Part shown: positions 16,517 to 25,202 of the stretch, piece after piece
Numbering within the stretch: position 1 is the stretch's first letter
Layout: each line of letters starts with the position of its first letter
Origin: Gemmatimonadota bacterium
Lineage (GTDB): Bacteria > Gemmatimonadota > Gemmatimonadetes > Longimicrobiales > Gaopeijiaceae
Direction: 5' to 3'
Assembly: GCA_009844885.1 (NCBI GenBank)
Contig: VYAQ01000095.1
Span: 1 to 47,994 of the forward strand
Length of the DNA: 47,994 nt
Position numbers and translations under genes: made by a program
The notes under the pieces: model-generated
The model's input: the letters and a program-made list of their open reading frames with translations, nothing else
What the model was told of the DNA's origin: nothing
Databases searched by the model: none

Positions 16517-17376
16517 CTGGCACACGCCCGGAACCGGCCCGGCCCGGCGGGGGGCCCCTCCGCGTGACCCGTCTCCGGGTCTATCCCGTGAAGGGGACCC
16601 GGGGAATCGACCTCGAAGCGATGGAATTCGACCAACTGGGTCCCCGTTTCGATCGCCGCTGGATGATCGTGACGCCCGACGGCGAATTCGTGAGCCAGCG
16701 CGGCACCCCCCAACTGGCGACCATTCGTCCCCGGCTCGCAAACGGCTCGCTCGCGCTTGGGGCCCCCGGGGCGGAGACGCTGACCGTGCCCGTCGACCCC
16801 GGCGGCGGCAGCAGCGTCAGCGTGCGCATCCACGGCACCGCCGCGGACGCCCGCACCGTCGGGGCGGAGGCCGACGCCTGGCTGTCCTCTGTCCTGGGCG
16901 GCGAGTTCCGGCTGGTCTTCATGCGGAATCAGGACGCCCGCGCCACGGACCCCGAATACGCCGCGGGACACCGCGTGGGCTTCGCCGACGGCTTTCCGGT
17001 GCTGCTCGTCAGCGAAAGCTCGGTGGACGAGTTGAGCCGGCGCGTTGGACGTCCGCTCCCGGTGGAGCGCTTCCGGCCCAATATCGTCGTGACCGGCGAC
17101 TCGCCGCACGACGAGGACCGCTGGCAGCGCTTCGTGATCGCTGAGCTGGCGTTCGAGGGCGTCAAGCTGTGCGCGCGCTGCAAGGTCACGACCGTCGACC
17201 AGGATTCGGGCGTCCGCGACCCCGCCTCCGAACCGCTCAGGACGCTGGCGTCCTACCGTCGCATCGAGTCGCACGTCTACTTCGGGGTCAACGTGGTGCA
17301 CAGCGGACGTGGCCGGATCGCCGTGGGCGACACGGTGGACGTGCTTGAGCGGGGGTACATACCGGGACGGCAGTGA
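16513..17376 (+). CDS. MOSC-domain protein (YcbX/mARC-like molybdenum-cofactor protein)
   Basis: A 287-residue protein with an N-terminal MOSC_N beta-barrel (RVTRLRVYPVKGTRGIDLE, FDRRWMIVTPDG) and a C-terminal MOSC domain (RFRPNIVVTGDSPHDEDRW, then VKLCARCKVTTVDQDSG, whose cysteine is the expected Mo-ligand position). mARC/YcbX proteins reduce N-hydroxylated bases using Moco. The TTG start at 16513 overlaps the preceding stop; a GTG at 16564 is an alternative that trims a Pro/Gly-rich lead. Confidence 0.87.
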   Translation: MTGTRPEPARPGGGPLRVTRLRVYPVKGTRGIDLEAMEFDQLGPRFDRRWMIVTPDGEFVSQRGTPQLATIRPRLANGSLALGAPGAETLTVPVDPGGGSSVSVRIHGTAADARTVGAEADAWLSSVLGGEFRLVFMRNQDARATDPEYAAGHRVGFADGFPVLLVSESSVDELSRRVGRPLPVERFRPNIVVTGDSPHDEDRWQRFVIAELAFEGVKLCARCKVTTVDQDSGVRDPASEPLRTLASYRRIESHVYFGVNVVHSGRGRIAVGDTVDVLERGYIPGRQ

Positions 17377-17410
17377 GCAGGAACCCCAGTGAGCAGCGGC
17401 AGGAGGCCGC

Positions 17411-19890
<2,480 letters not shown>

Positions 19891-19894
<4 letters not shown>

Positions 19895-21072
19895 GGTTCC
19901 TCGTGCTGGGCGGCGGCGCCCAGGGCTCCGCAGCCGCCTTCGATCTCCTCCGCCAGGACGCGGTCGAGGAGGTCGTCATCGCGGACCTGCGCCCGGACCG
20001 GTTGCACACGGCGCTCCGGCCCCATTTGGGCCGACGCCTGGCAACGCTGCAGGTCGACGCCGCCGACGCGCCCGGCGGCATCGCGGGAGCGATGGAGGGC
20101 GCCAGCGGGGTGCTGTGCGCGCTTCCCTACCACTTCAACTACGACATGGCGCGGATGGCGGTCGAGGCCGGCGCCCACTTCACGGACCTCGGGGGCAACA
20201 CCGACATCGTCACGCGCCAGCGCGGGCTGGACACCGAAGCCCGGCAAAAGGGACTGTCGGTTGCGCCCGACATCGGGCTGGCCCCGGGCATGGTCAATAT
20301 CCTGGCCCAGGCGGGTATCGAGCGGTTCGATTTGGTCCACGCGGTACGGCTGTGGGTGGGCGGGCTGCCCCGCCGTCCCCGGCCGCCGCTCAACTACCAG
20401 ATCGTCTACGCGCTGGAGGGCATGTTCGACTACTACGTAACCCCGGCCGAGATTCTGAGGGACGGAAAGCGGATCCGCGTCGATGCGCTGTCGGAGTTGG
20501 AGGCCGTCGAGTTCGGCGCGCCCATCGGCCGGCTGGAGGCCTTTCACACCGGCGGCGGGACCTCGACGATGCCCGCCCGGTACGAGCACCGCATCAACAG
20601 TTTCGAGTACAAGACGCTGCGCTACCCCGGCCATGCTCACGTCATGCGCACCATCCGTGAACTCGGGCTTCTGAGCGACCGGGACGTCGACTACAACGGG
20701 GCGGTGGTCAATCCCCGCAAGTTCTTCATCCAGCAGGTGACACCCTTCCTGAGGAACGAGGACGGGGACGACCTGGTCGTGGCGCGCGTCGAGGTGACTG
20801 GAGAGACGGATGGCGTTCGGTCCCGGATCCGCTATGAAGTCGTAGACCACTACGACCCGGCGACGGGGATCACCGCCATGGCCAGGACCACCGGGTTCAC
20901 GCTGGCGATCGTGGCACTGATGCAGGCGCGCGGCGAGGTTGCCGCGGGCGTGGGCACACCCGACGAGATCATCCCTGCGCAGACCTACATCGACGAACTG
21001 GGAGAGCGCGGCATTCGTGTTACTTTTGACCGTTTCCCACAACACACTACCAAGGCGGACCCAGTCCAATGA
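19891..21072 (+). CDS. saccharopine dehydrogenase-like / lysine 6-dehydrogenase-like oxidoreductase
   Basis: A 393-residue NAD(P)-dependent oxidoreductase. The N-terminal Rossmann fold is clear ([25 protein letters not shown]), then [15 protein letters not shown] and the [11 protein letters not shown] segment shared with lysine 6-dehydrogenase and saccharopine reductase relatives; the C-terminal domain carries the substrate-binding region. Substrate is inferred only to be an amino-acid-like compound. The ATG overlaps the topoisomerase stop and its own end overlaps the propeller gene, so the three form one transcript. Confidence 0.85.
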
Positions 21073-22139
21073 CGATACATCGTGCCACACTCCTGGTCGC
21101 CCTTGCGGCCATTGCCTCGCCCACCGACACGAACGCACAGCAGGACATCGCGCCGCCGGAGCTCGTCAAGTCCGGCGAGAGCCGCTTCGGCGAGATGCGG
21201 CAGCTCACCTTCGCGGGAGAGAACGCCGAAGCCTACTGGTCGTTCGACGGTTCCAGGCTGGTCTACCAGTCGACCCGCACGCCCGGAGAGGGGTGCGACC
21301 AGATCTACATATACGACCCGGCAACGGGTGAGGAGCAACTCGTCAGCACGGGTGGCGGCCGCACCACCTGCTCGTACTTCTACCCCGACGGCAACCGGAT
21401 CCTCTACTCGTCGACGCATCATTTCAACCGCGCCTGCCCGAGACCGCCCGATTTCTCGCGGGGATACGTATGGGCCCTGTACCCGAGCTTCGACATCTTC
21501 GCGACTGACCTGGACGGATCGAACTTCCGGCAGCTGACGAGTGAATTCGGCTACGACGCCGAGGCCACGTTCTCGCCCGCGGGAGACCGGATCATCTTCA
21601 CCTCGATTCGCGATGGCGACCTCGACCTGTACTCCATGCTGCCCGACGGCTCGGACGTGAAACGCGTCACCGACCGGCTCGGCTACGACGGCGGCGCGTT
21701 CTACAGTCCTGACGGCACGAAGATCGTATGGCGGGCCCACTACCCCGAGACCGACGAGGAACGCGAGGACTACCTCGCCCTTCTGGCCGACAACCTGATC
21801 CGTCCCTCCACGCTCGACATCTACGTCGCCGACGCGGACGGCTCGAACGTCAGACAGCTGACCGACAACGGCGCGGCCAACTTCGCCCCCTATTGGCACC
21901 CCTCCGGAGAGCAGATCATCTTCTCGTCGAACATGGACGATCCGTATGGGCGCGACTTCGAGCTCTACCTGATCAACGTGGACGGAACCGGGCTCGAGCG
22001 GGTTACATGGTCGGAGGGCTTCGATGGTTTCCCCGTGTTCCACCCGGACGGCAACAGCCTCGTTTTCGGCTCCAACCGGAACATGTCGCACGAGGGCAAC
22101 ACGAACCTGTTTCTGGTGGAGTGGCAGGATTCGCGGTAG
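21069..22139 (+). CDS. exported TolB-like beta-propeller (PD40/WD40-like) protein
   Basis: A 356-residue protein with a signal peptide ([18 protein letters not shown], then TNAQ) and about six PD40-type blades: SFDGSRLVYQST, YPDGNRILYSST, SPAGDRIIFTSIRDGD, SPDGTKIVWRAH, HPSGEQIIFSSN and HPDGNSLVFGSN. Such periplasmic propellers bind proteins or glycans; no catalytic residues are visible. Overlaps the preceding stop (ATGA). Its end lies 40 bp before the transposon at 22180, so the insertion did not disrupt it. Confidence 0.88.
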   Translation: MTIHRATLLVALAAIASPTDTNAQQDIAPPELVKSGESRFGEMRQLTFAGENAEAYWSFDGSRLVYQSTRTPGEGCDQIYIYDPATGEEQLVSTGGGRTTCSYFYPDGNRILYSSTHHFNRACPRPPDFSRGYVWALYPSFDIFATDLDGSNFRQLTSEFGYDAEATFSPAGDRIIFTSIRDGDLDLYSMLPDGSDVKRVTDRLGYDGGAFYSPDGTKIVWRAHYPETDEEREDYLALLADNLIRPSTLDIYVADADGSNVRQLTDNGAANFAPYWHPSGEQIIFSSNMDDPYGRDFELYLINVDGTGLERVTWSEGFDGFPVFHPDGNSLVFGSNRNMSHEGNTNLFLVEWQDSR

Positions 22140-22156
22140 GGTGAACGACAACTACG

Positions 22157-22173
22157 GTTTACATTCTGTAAAC
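22157..22173. promoter_or_regulatory. perfect inverted repeat GTTTACA-TTC-TGTAAAC beside the transposon insertion point
   Basis: Two 7-bp arms around a 3-bp centre, 17 bp downstream of the propeller gene. It could be an operator or a weak AU-rich stem at the transcript end. Its last two bases are part of the duplicated target site of the adjacent transposon. Confidence 0.5.
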
Positions 22174-22179
22174 TTTGGT
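22172..22179. repeat. left copy of the 8-bp target-site duplication ACTTTGGT
   Basis: ACTTTGGT lies directly outside the left terminal inverted repeat and is exactly repeated at 26551-26558 outside the right one. Eight bp is the characteristic duplication length of IS1595-family transposition. Confidence 0.92.
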
Positions 22180-22202
22180 GGGGATTACTGCCCAAAGTAA
22201 CC
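22180..22202 (+). repeat. left terminal inverted repeat (23 bp)
   Basis: GGGGATTAC, then TG, then CCCAAAGTAACC. The right end, read inward, is the same except AT in the centre: 21 of 23 identical. The left target site and repeat together also contain CTTTGG/CCAAAG as inverted arms. Confidence 0.92.
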
Positions 22203-22222
22203 ACGCGAGATCGTCTGCATGG

Positions 22223-22429
22223 CTACTCGTCCTTGAAGAGACCGGTATCGACGCCAAAACACACTGCCACGAACAGTAGGCCGTCCAGTGCCTCGGCAAT
22301 GTGCATCTGCACCAGCGTCTCAGGGGCGACGCCCACAGGTCCATCGCGCATGGAGTTTCGCTCCTTCGCGCGGCGGCGAATGCCCTGCAGGGTGGTGGCG
22401 AGATGCTCTAAGTCTATGGTATTGGCCAT
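22223..22429 (-). CDS. small protein of unknown function, transposon cargo
   Basis: A 68-residue protein starting MANTIDLEHLATTLQGIRR. The N-terminal half is basic and helical; the C-terminal half (VQMHIAEALDGLLFVAVCFG) is hydrophobic and could pack as a helix or a weak membrane segment. No family recognised. An AGGGA ribosome-binding site precedes the ATG. It follows the gene at 22440-22625 by 10 bp, so the two form a small minus-strand operon ending 20 bp from the left inverted repeat. Confidence 0.65.
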   Translation of the reverse strand: MANTIDLEHLATTLQGIRRRAKERNSMRDGPVGVAPETLVQMHIAEALDGLLFVAVCFGVDTGLFKDE

Positions 22430-22439
22430 TGGGATGTCC

Positions 22440-22625
22440 CTAGCTCTCTTTCCGCTCTTGAGCGTACCGCCAGTTTCCGCGCTTCTTCGGCGGCGTACCG
22501 AGGATGGCCTTGGCGATGTTCTCCGGCGTGTCCGGGATCGGCTCGGGCAGCGGGTACTTCACGGGACGACCCCGCGGACGCTTCTCTGGAGGTGGGGGTG
22601 TGGCTGGGTGTTTCGATTTTCCCAT
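22440..22625 (-). CDS. small basic protein with AT-hook-like RGRP core
   Basis: A 61-residue protein: basic, proline-rich N-terminus with KRPRGRPVKYP, an AT-hook-like core, then PEPIPDTPENIAKAILGTPPKKRGNWRY. Similar short proteins with the 'DTPEN(I/V)A.....TPPKKR..W.Y' tail occur in many bacteria as uncharacterised proteins (from memory). The ATG at 22625 has an AAGGGG ribosome-binding site 6-7 nt upstream; an in-frame ATG at 22658 lacks one. Suggested role: DNA or RNA binding, by inference from the RGRP motif only. Confidence 0.65.
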   Translation of the reverse strand: MGKSKHPATPPPPEKRPRGRPVKYPLPEPIPDTPENIAKAILGTPPKKRGNWRYAQERKES

Positions 22626-22675
22626 TGTCGTCCCCTTCGTGGACGGGGTAGCTTTCATCGGGCGGCTGGTCCCAT

Positions 22676-22798
22676 GACCTGAACCAGTCGTCAGGTCGGA
22701 GCAGGGCAGGGAGTGACGGTGAACCAGCCCCCAGCCGGACGGGAGGTTCGGGGGAACGGGATGTTCCCGAGGCTGGCGCTGCTACTCCCTGCCCTGCT
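22676..22798. ncRNA. strongly structured region with two perfect hairpins, possible leader RNA of the minus operon
   Basis: GACCTGA/TCAGGTC (22676-22682 with 22691-22697, 7 bp) is followed by a 15-bp perfect stem, AGCAGGGCAGGGAGT at 22700-22714 with its complement at 22784-22798. The 69-nt loop folds further: CCAGCC/GGCTGG and GGGAAC/GTTCCC. No gene lies on the plus strand here; on the minus strand it would form the leader of the 22625-22223 operon. A minus-strand micro-frame (22808-22782, MIRKQGRE) with GGAGG in front ends inside the first arm of the long stem. Structure is directly visible; RNA status is inferred. Confidence 0.5.
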
Positions 22799-22955
22799 TT
22801 CTGATCATTTTCCTCCGCTACCCCGCTGGCCCGGCTGACCGCCAGGCTGCCTGGGTGGAGTGGGCGGCGGCACGTTTACCGATCCGCCGGTTCTCTTTCC
22901 ACCATCACTCATCAGAGATCTACCCTTCTATCGGTGGGGGAATCTGCGATTTCAC

Positions 22956-22985
22956 GTACACCAATTTAAGCCTACAGCGGTGTAC
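22956..22985. repeat. inverted repeat GTACACC...GGTGTAC
   Basis: Seven-bp perfect arms at 22956-22962 and 22979-22985 with a 16-bp spacer, upstream of the promoter for the plus-strand cargo genes. It could be an operator. The stretch 22810-23001 around it has no supported gene. Confidence 0.45.
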
Positions 22986-23001
22986 GCGGAAGGCAGCCGG
23001 C

Positions 23002-23031
23002 TTGCCATTTCCCCTGACCGCGGTGTATGCT
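23002..23031 (+). promoter_or_regulatory. probable sigma-70 promoter for the 23217-24031 genes
   Basis: TTGCCA at 23002-23007, 18-bp spacer, TATGCT at 23026-23031. The predicted transcript would have a ~180-nt leader that includes a GTTGCCCG...CGGGCAAC pairing and the hairpin at 23167. Confidence 0.5.
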
Positions 23032-23166
23032 GGTCTCGTCGATACCTCTGCGGGCCTGAGTCGGGTTGCCCGCGAATACAACAGCCGGATACGGGCAACG
23101 GGTAGCTCCCAGCGCCTCGGCGAATAACGGGGACCGCATTGCTTTCCCGCAGCGGTATCGACAACG

Positions 23167-23186
23167 GCCCGGCACCCGTGCCGGGC
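23167..23186 (+). other. perfect 8-bp hairpin in the leader
   Basis: GCCCGGCA, loop CCCG, TGCCGGGC. No T-run follows, so it is not a standard terminator; it lies 30 bp before the start codon at 23217. Confidence 0.6.
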
Positions 23187-23216
23187 GCGCTGACGACCAA
23201 GCGGGGAGATCACCTC

Positions 23217-23690
23217 ATGCGCCGGTGGAATACCCACGCAATAGTGGTGGCGGGGCTGGTACTGGTGGCTACGGTGATAGTCGTGAATGGCCGCGGCCCG
23301 ATCGGACAGCCAGGCGCGATGGATCGTGCGGAGGAAAGCACCGCCAGTCTTCGGATTCTCATGGGCGAGTACACGGGGCCGATTGCCGCTGCACCTGAAG
23401 GAACACTGGCCCACATGTCCAGATCCCCCGACCTGCCGTATGTGGTCAGTTCGGATGCGTGGCGTCACGCCGTCCGATCCACTGCGTACCGGTCCATGCC
23501 GACCGCCATGTGGACAGCGGTCGGTGTGGAGACCGACGCGCGGCGTCTGGCCGACGGGCGCTCGATCCACACGGTGACATTCGCTGACAGCAGCGCGATC
23601 TCTACGATCTGGACCAAGTGCGGCGATGACCACTGCCTCGACGAAGTGCAGCCCATCCGCGGGCGCAGAGTCGGTGCATTTTCCCGATGA
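23217..23690 (+). CDS. single-pass membrane or secreted protein of unknown function, transposon cargo
   Basis: A 157-residue protein. MRRWNTHAIVVAGLVLVATVIVVNG is a basic n-region plus a membrane helix or uncleaved signal, followed by ~130 extracytoplasmic residues with segments SDAWRHAVRSTAYRSMPTAMW and a Cys pair KCGDDHC. No family recognised. The ATG at 23217 has a GGGGAG ribosome-binding site; the longer open frame upstream (to 23139) runs through the hairpin and is less likely. Its stop overlaps the next start (ATGA), so the two products are probably made together. Confidence 0.7.
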   Translation: MRRWNTHAIVVAGLVLVATVIVVNGRGPIGQPGAMDRAEESTASLRILMGEYTGPIAAAPEGTLAHMSRSPDLPYVVSSDAWRHAVRSTAYRSMPTAMWTAVGVETDARRLADGRSIHTVTFADSSAISTIWTKCGDDHCLDEVQPIRGRRVGAFSR

Positions 23691-24031
23691 GTGACGACCG
23701 GGAATCCCGCATCGCCGAACTGGAACGCCAGCTTGCCGCGCTACGCACCGAGCGCGAGGAAGTGCAGGTCGTCAAGCGTCCACTGGCGGATGATGACGCC
23801 ACCCGAATCGCCGCGCTCGAGCGGAAGCTGGAGGAGGTGGCCGTCACACGGGACATCGACCAGCGGCCTGCGATCCAGGTCATCCAGCGCGTCGAGGGCG
23901 GGGGGAAGCAGAAGCGGGTGCTGACGCCGGTCGAGGAGAAGGCAACGCAGGTGATGGGGTGGGGATGCGCGGTTGCGATGGTGCTGTGGACTGCCTGGTG
24001 TTTTAGCCTCGGGGCAGCGGTACTGCCGTAA
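23687..24031 (+). CDS. coiled-coil protein with C-terminal membrane anchor, transposon cargo
   Basis: A 114-residue protein. Residues 1-55 form a heptad-type coiled coil (RIAELERQLAALRTEREEV, IAALERKLEEVAV); residues ~90-114 are a tail membrane segment (MGWGCAVAMVLWTAWCFSLGAAVLP). No family recognised. Translationally coupled to the membrane protein before it; an interaction between the two at the inner membrane is a reasonable inference. Confidence 0.72.
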   Translation: MSDDRESRIAELERQLAALRTEREEVQVVKRPLADDDATRIAALERKLEEVAVTRDIDQRPAIQVIQRVEGGGKQKRVLTPVEEKATQVMGWGCAVAMVLWTAWCFSLGAAVLP

Positions 24032-24135
24032 GGCGCGATTGGTAGCGCAGGCGAAACGGGCGAAATCCGTAAAGCCCCACGGGGCGGGCATCGCCGTCAT
24101 TCGGCTGTTCATACGCCATTGACAGCGGTGGCGGT

Positions 24136-24189
24136 GTTCCTTCTTCGTAGAAGCAGGAACCGCCCCCGCGCTGTGAACACGGGGGCGGT
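24136..24189 (+). other. two tandem perfect hairpins just upstream of the tRNA
   Basis: Hairpin 1 (24136-24160): GTTCCT/AGGAAC plus CTTC/GAAG around a GTA loop. Hairpin 2 (24159-24189): ACCGCCCCCG/CGGGGGCGGT, 10 bp, 11-nt loop. They share the bases AC at 24159-24160, so only one can form fully. No T-run follows the second. They may terminate the upstream operon or act in processing the tRNA 5' end; a TTGACA hexamer lies at 24119-24124 but no good -10 follows it. Confidence 0.55.
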
Positions 24190-24194
24190 CAAAT

Positions 24195-24269
24195 GCCCCT
24201 ATAGCTCAGTCAGGATAGAGCGCTCGCCTGCTAATCGAGAGGTCGCGGGTTCAAGTCCCGCTGGGGGCA
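24195..24269 (+). tRNA. tRNA with anticodon GCU (Ser codons) but short variable loop
   Basis: A complete 75-nt cloverleaf: acceptor GCCCCTA/TGGGGGC, D stem GCTC/GAGC, anticodon stem CTCGC/TCGAG with a C-T mismatch at 31/39, anticodon GCT at 24230-24232, T arm GCGGG-TTCAAGT-CCCGC, discriminator A. The variable loop is only AGGTC (5 nt). Bacterial tRNA-Ser is class II and SerRS needs the long variable arm, so charging with serine is doubtful. The body resembles tRNA-Arg: A at position 20, C35 and U36 are arginine identity elements. CCA is not encoded. It may be an Arg-charged AGC/AGU decoder, an orphan, or non-functional. Confidence 0.9.
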
Positions 24270-24293
24270 CATTGGAAGATGGCGAATAGCGCA

Positions 24294-24324
24294 ATGCACT
24301 GCAAGGCACTGCAATGCAGTGCAT
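24294..24324. repeat. 10-bp perfect inverted repeat downstream of the tRNA
   Basis: ATGCACTGCA at 24294-24303 and TGCAGTGCAT at 24315-24324, with a partial direct copy (GGCACTGCAA) between them. It could form the transcript end of the tRNA or serve as a protein site. The rest of 24270-24516 shows only a small ACTGG-AAT-CCAGT palindrome at 24424-24436. Confidence 0.5.
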
Positions 24325-24516
24325 GACGTGGCTCGGTGGAGCCCAGTTCGGGTGGGGGGTGGGACATGGGCGTAGCGCGCGGATCGGAATTCAACTACCG
24401 TTAATCCCCCATTTGTCGCGGAGACTGGAATCCAGTGTCGAGTCCGGCACCAAACGACAGTGGGCGGACAGTGATCGCACACCGGACCACTCCCCACCAG
24501 AAGGAAGAGAACCTCC

Positions 24517-24699
24517 ATGCGTTTCGTCATCTACCTCGACAACGCCAGCCAGTACCGCTGGCGGTTGCGTGCTGCCAACAACAAGATCATCGCCGACTCC
24601 GGCGAAGGGTACATCACCAAAGCAGCATGTAAGCACGGCATCGACCTCGTGAAATCGACAAATGCGAGCACGTCCGTGGTCGATCTGACCGAGGACTAG
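24517..24699 (+). CDS. YegP/DUF1508-like small protein
   Basis: A 60-residue single-domain protein: MRFVIYLDNASQYRWRLRAAN, NKIIADSGEGYITKAACKHG, IDLVKSTN. The pattern (F.IY...YRWRL.A.N...IA.SGEGY..K..C..GI..VK) matches the DUF1508/YegP repeat, here present once. Family function is not well defined. AGGAAG ribosome-binding site 12 nt before the ATG. It precedes the winged-helix gene by 48 bp. Confidence 0.82.
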   Translation: MRFVIYLDNASQYRWRLRAANNKIIADSGEGYITKAACKHGIDLVKSTNASTSVVDLTED

Positions 24700-24747
24700 C
24701 AACCGCACCGACTGGCAGGACAAATCAAGGAAAGGGAAGTAACCCTC

Positions 24748-24978
24748 ATGAGCAAAGCGCTGGATAAGGTACTCACAGTGTTTGCGCACAGGGCGAGTGA
24801 CGCCCCCACACATGTTGAGGACATTGCAGCAGAGATGGACATCTCGATCCCCCGTGCCCGTCACTACTTGCGGTTGCTGAACGAACAGAATCTCGTTTGG
24901 GCGGACGAGAACGATACGTATGGACTGACTGCGGCTGGAGACGAGCACATCGTGAAGGGTGGACTGGACCTTTTCTAG
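24748..24978 (+). CDS. small winged-helix DNA-binding protein
   Basis: A 76-residue protein folding as one winged-helix domain: helix ALDKVLTVFAHR, then HVEDIAAEMDISIPRARHYLRLLNEQNLVW (helix-turn-helix with recognition helix) and the wing WADENDTYGLTAAGDEHI. It could regulate the transposon's own genes; this is inferred from position only. AAAGGGAAG ribosome-binding site. Its stop overlaps by 3 bp the end of the convergent 75-residue gene. Confidence 0.75.
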   Translation: MSKALDKVLTVFAHRASDAPTHVEDIAAEMDISIPRARHYLRLLNEQNLVWADENDTYGLTAAGDEHIVKGGLDLF

Positions 24979-25202
24979 CCGTCATTCTGTGGCAGCGTGA
25001 TCGGCGCGTGGTCGTCGATCCACGCCCTGGCGTCCTCGACCGTGTCGAATTCGGGAGACGCCACGTGGGACGGGTTGACCCACCGCTCGAACAATTCGGG
25101 GGTGGGGGACACCGTGAGAACCACGCGCTTCTCAAGGTGATGGGTGGTGGCGATCACCGCCCACCCGCGGTAGCGCTCGACCGTCCGCGTGCTCCGCATC
25201 AC
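24975..25202 (-). CDS. 75-residue protein translationally coupled to the transposase
   Basis: MMRSTRTVERYRGWAVIATTHH, then RVVLTVSPTPELFERWVNPS and FDTVEDARAWIDDHAPI: a small alpha/beta fold with no recognised family. The ATG overlaps the transposase TGA (ATGA), so it would be made in proportion to the transposase; a second ATG follows immediately. A transposition accessory factor or regulator is the simplest reading, by inference. Confidence 0.7.
   Translation of the reverse strand: MMRSTRTVERYRGWAVIATTHHLEKRVVLTVSPTPELFERWVNPSHVASPEFDTVEDARAWIDDHAPITLPQNDG

Noticed and set aside
22855-23127. Open frame of 90 codons (plus) and antisense frames over the cargo leader region
   Set aside because: No family likeness, no good ribosome-binding site, and the region is occupied by inverted repeats and a promoter.
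24159-24189. Standard rho-independent terminator
   Set aside because: Stem is strong but followed by AAATG instead of a T-run.
24195-24269. Calling the tRNA an ordinary tRNA-Ser or a selC tRNA
   Set aside because: It lacks the long variable arm required of bacterial tRNA-Ser and tRNA-Sec; the anticodon is not TCA.
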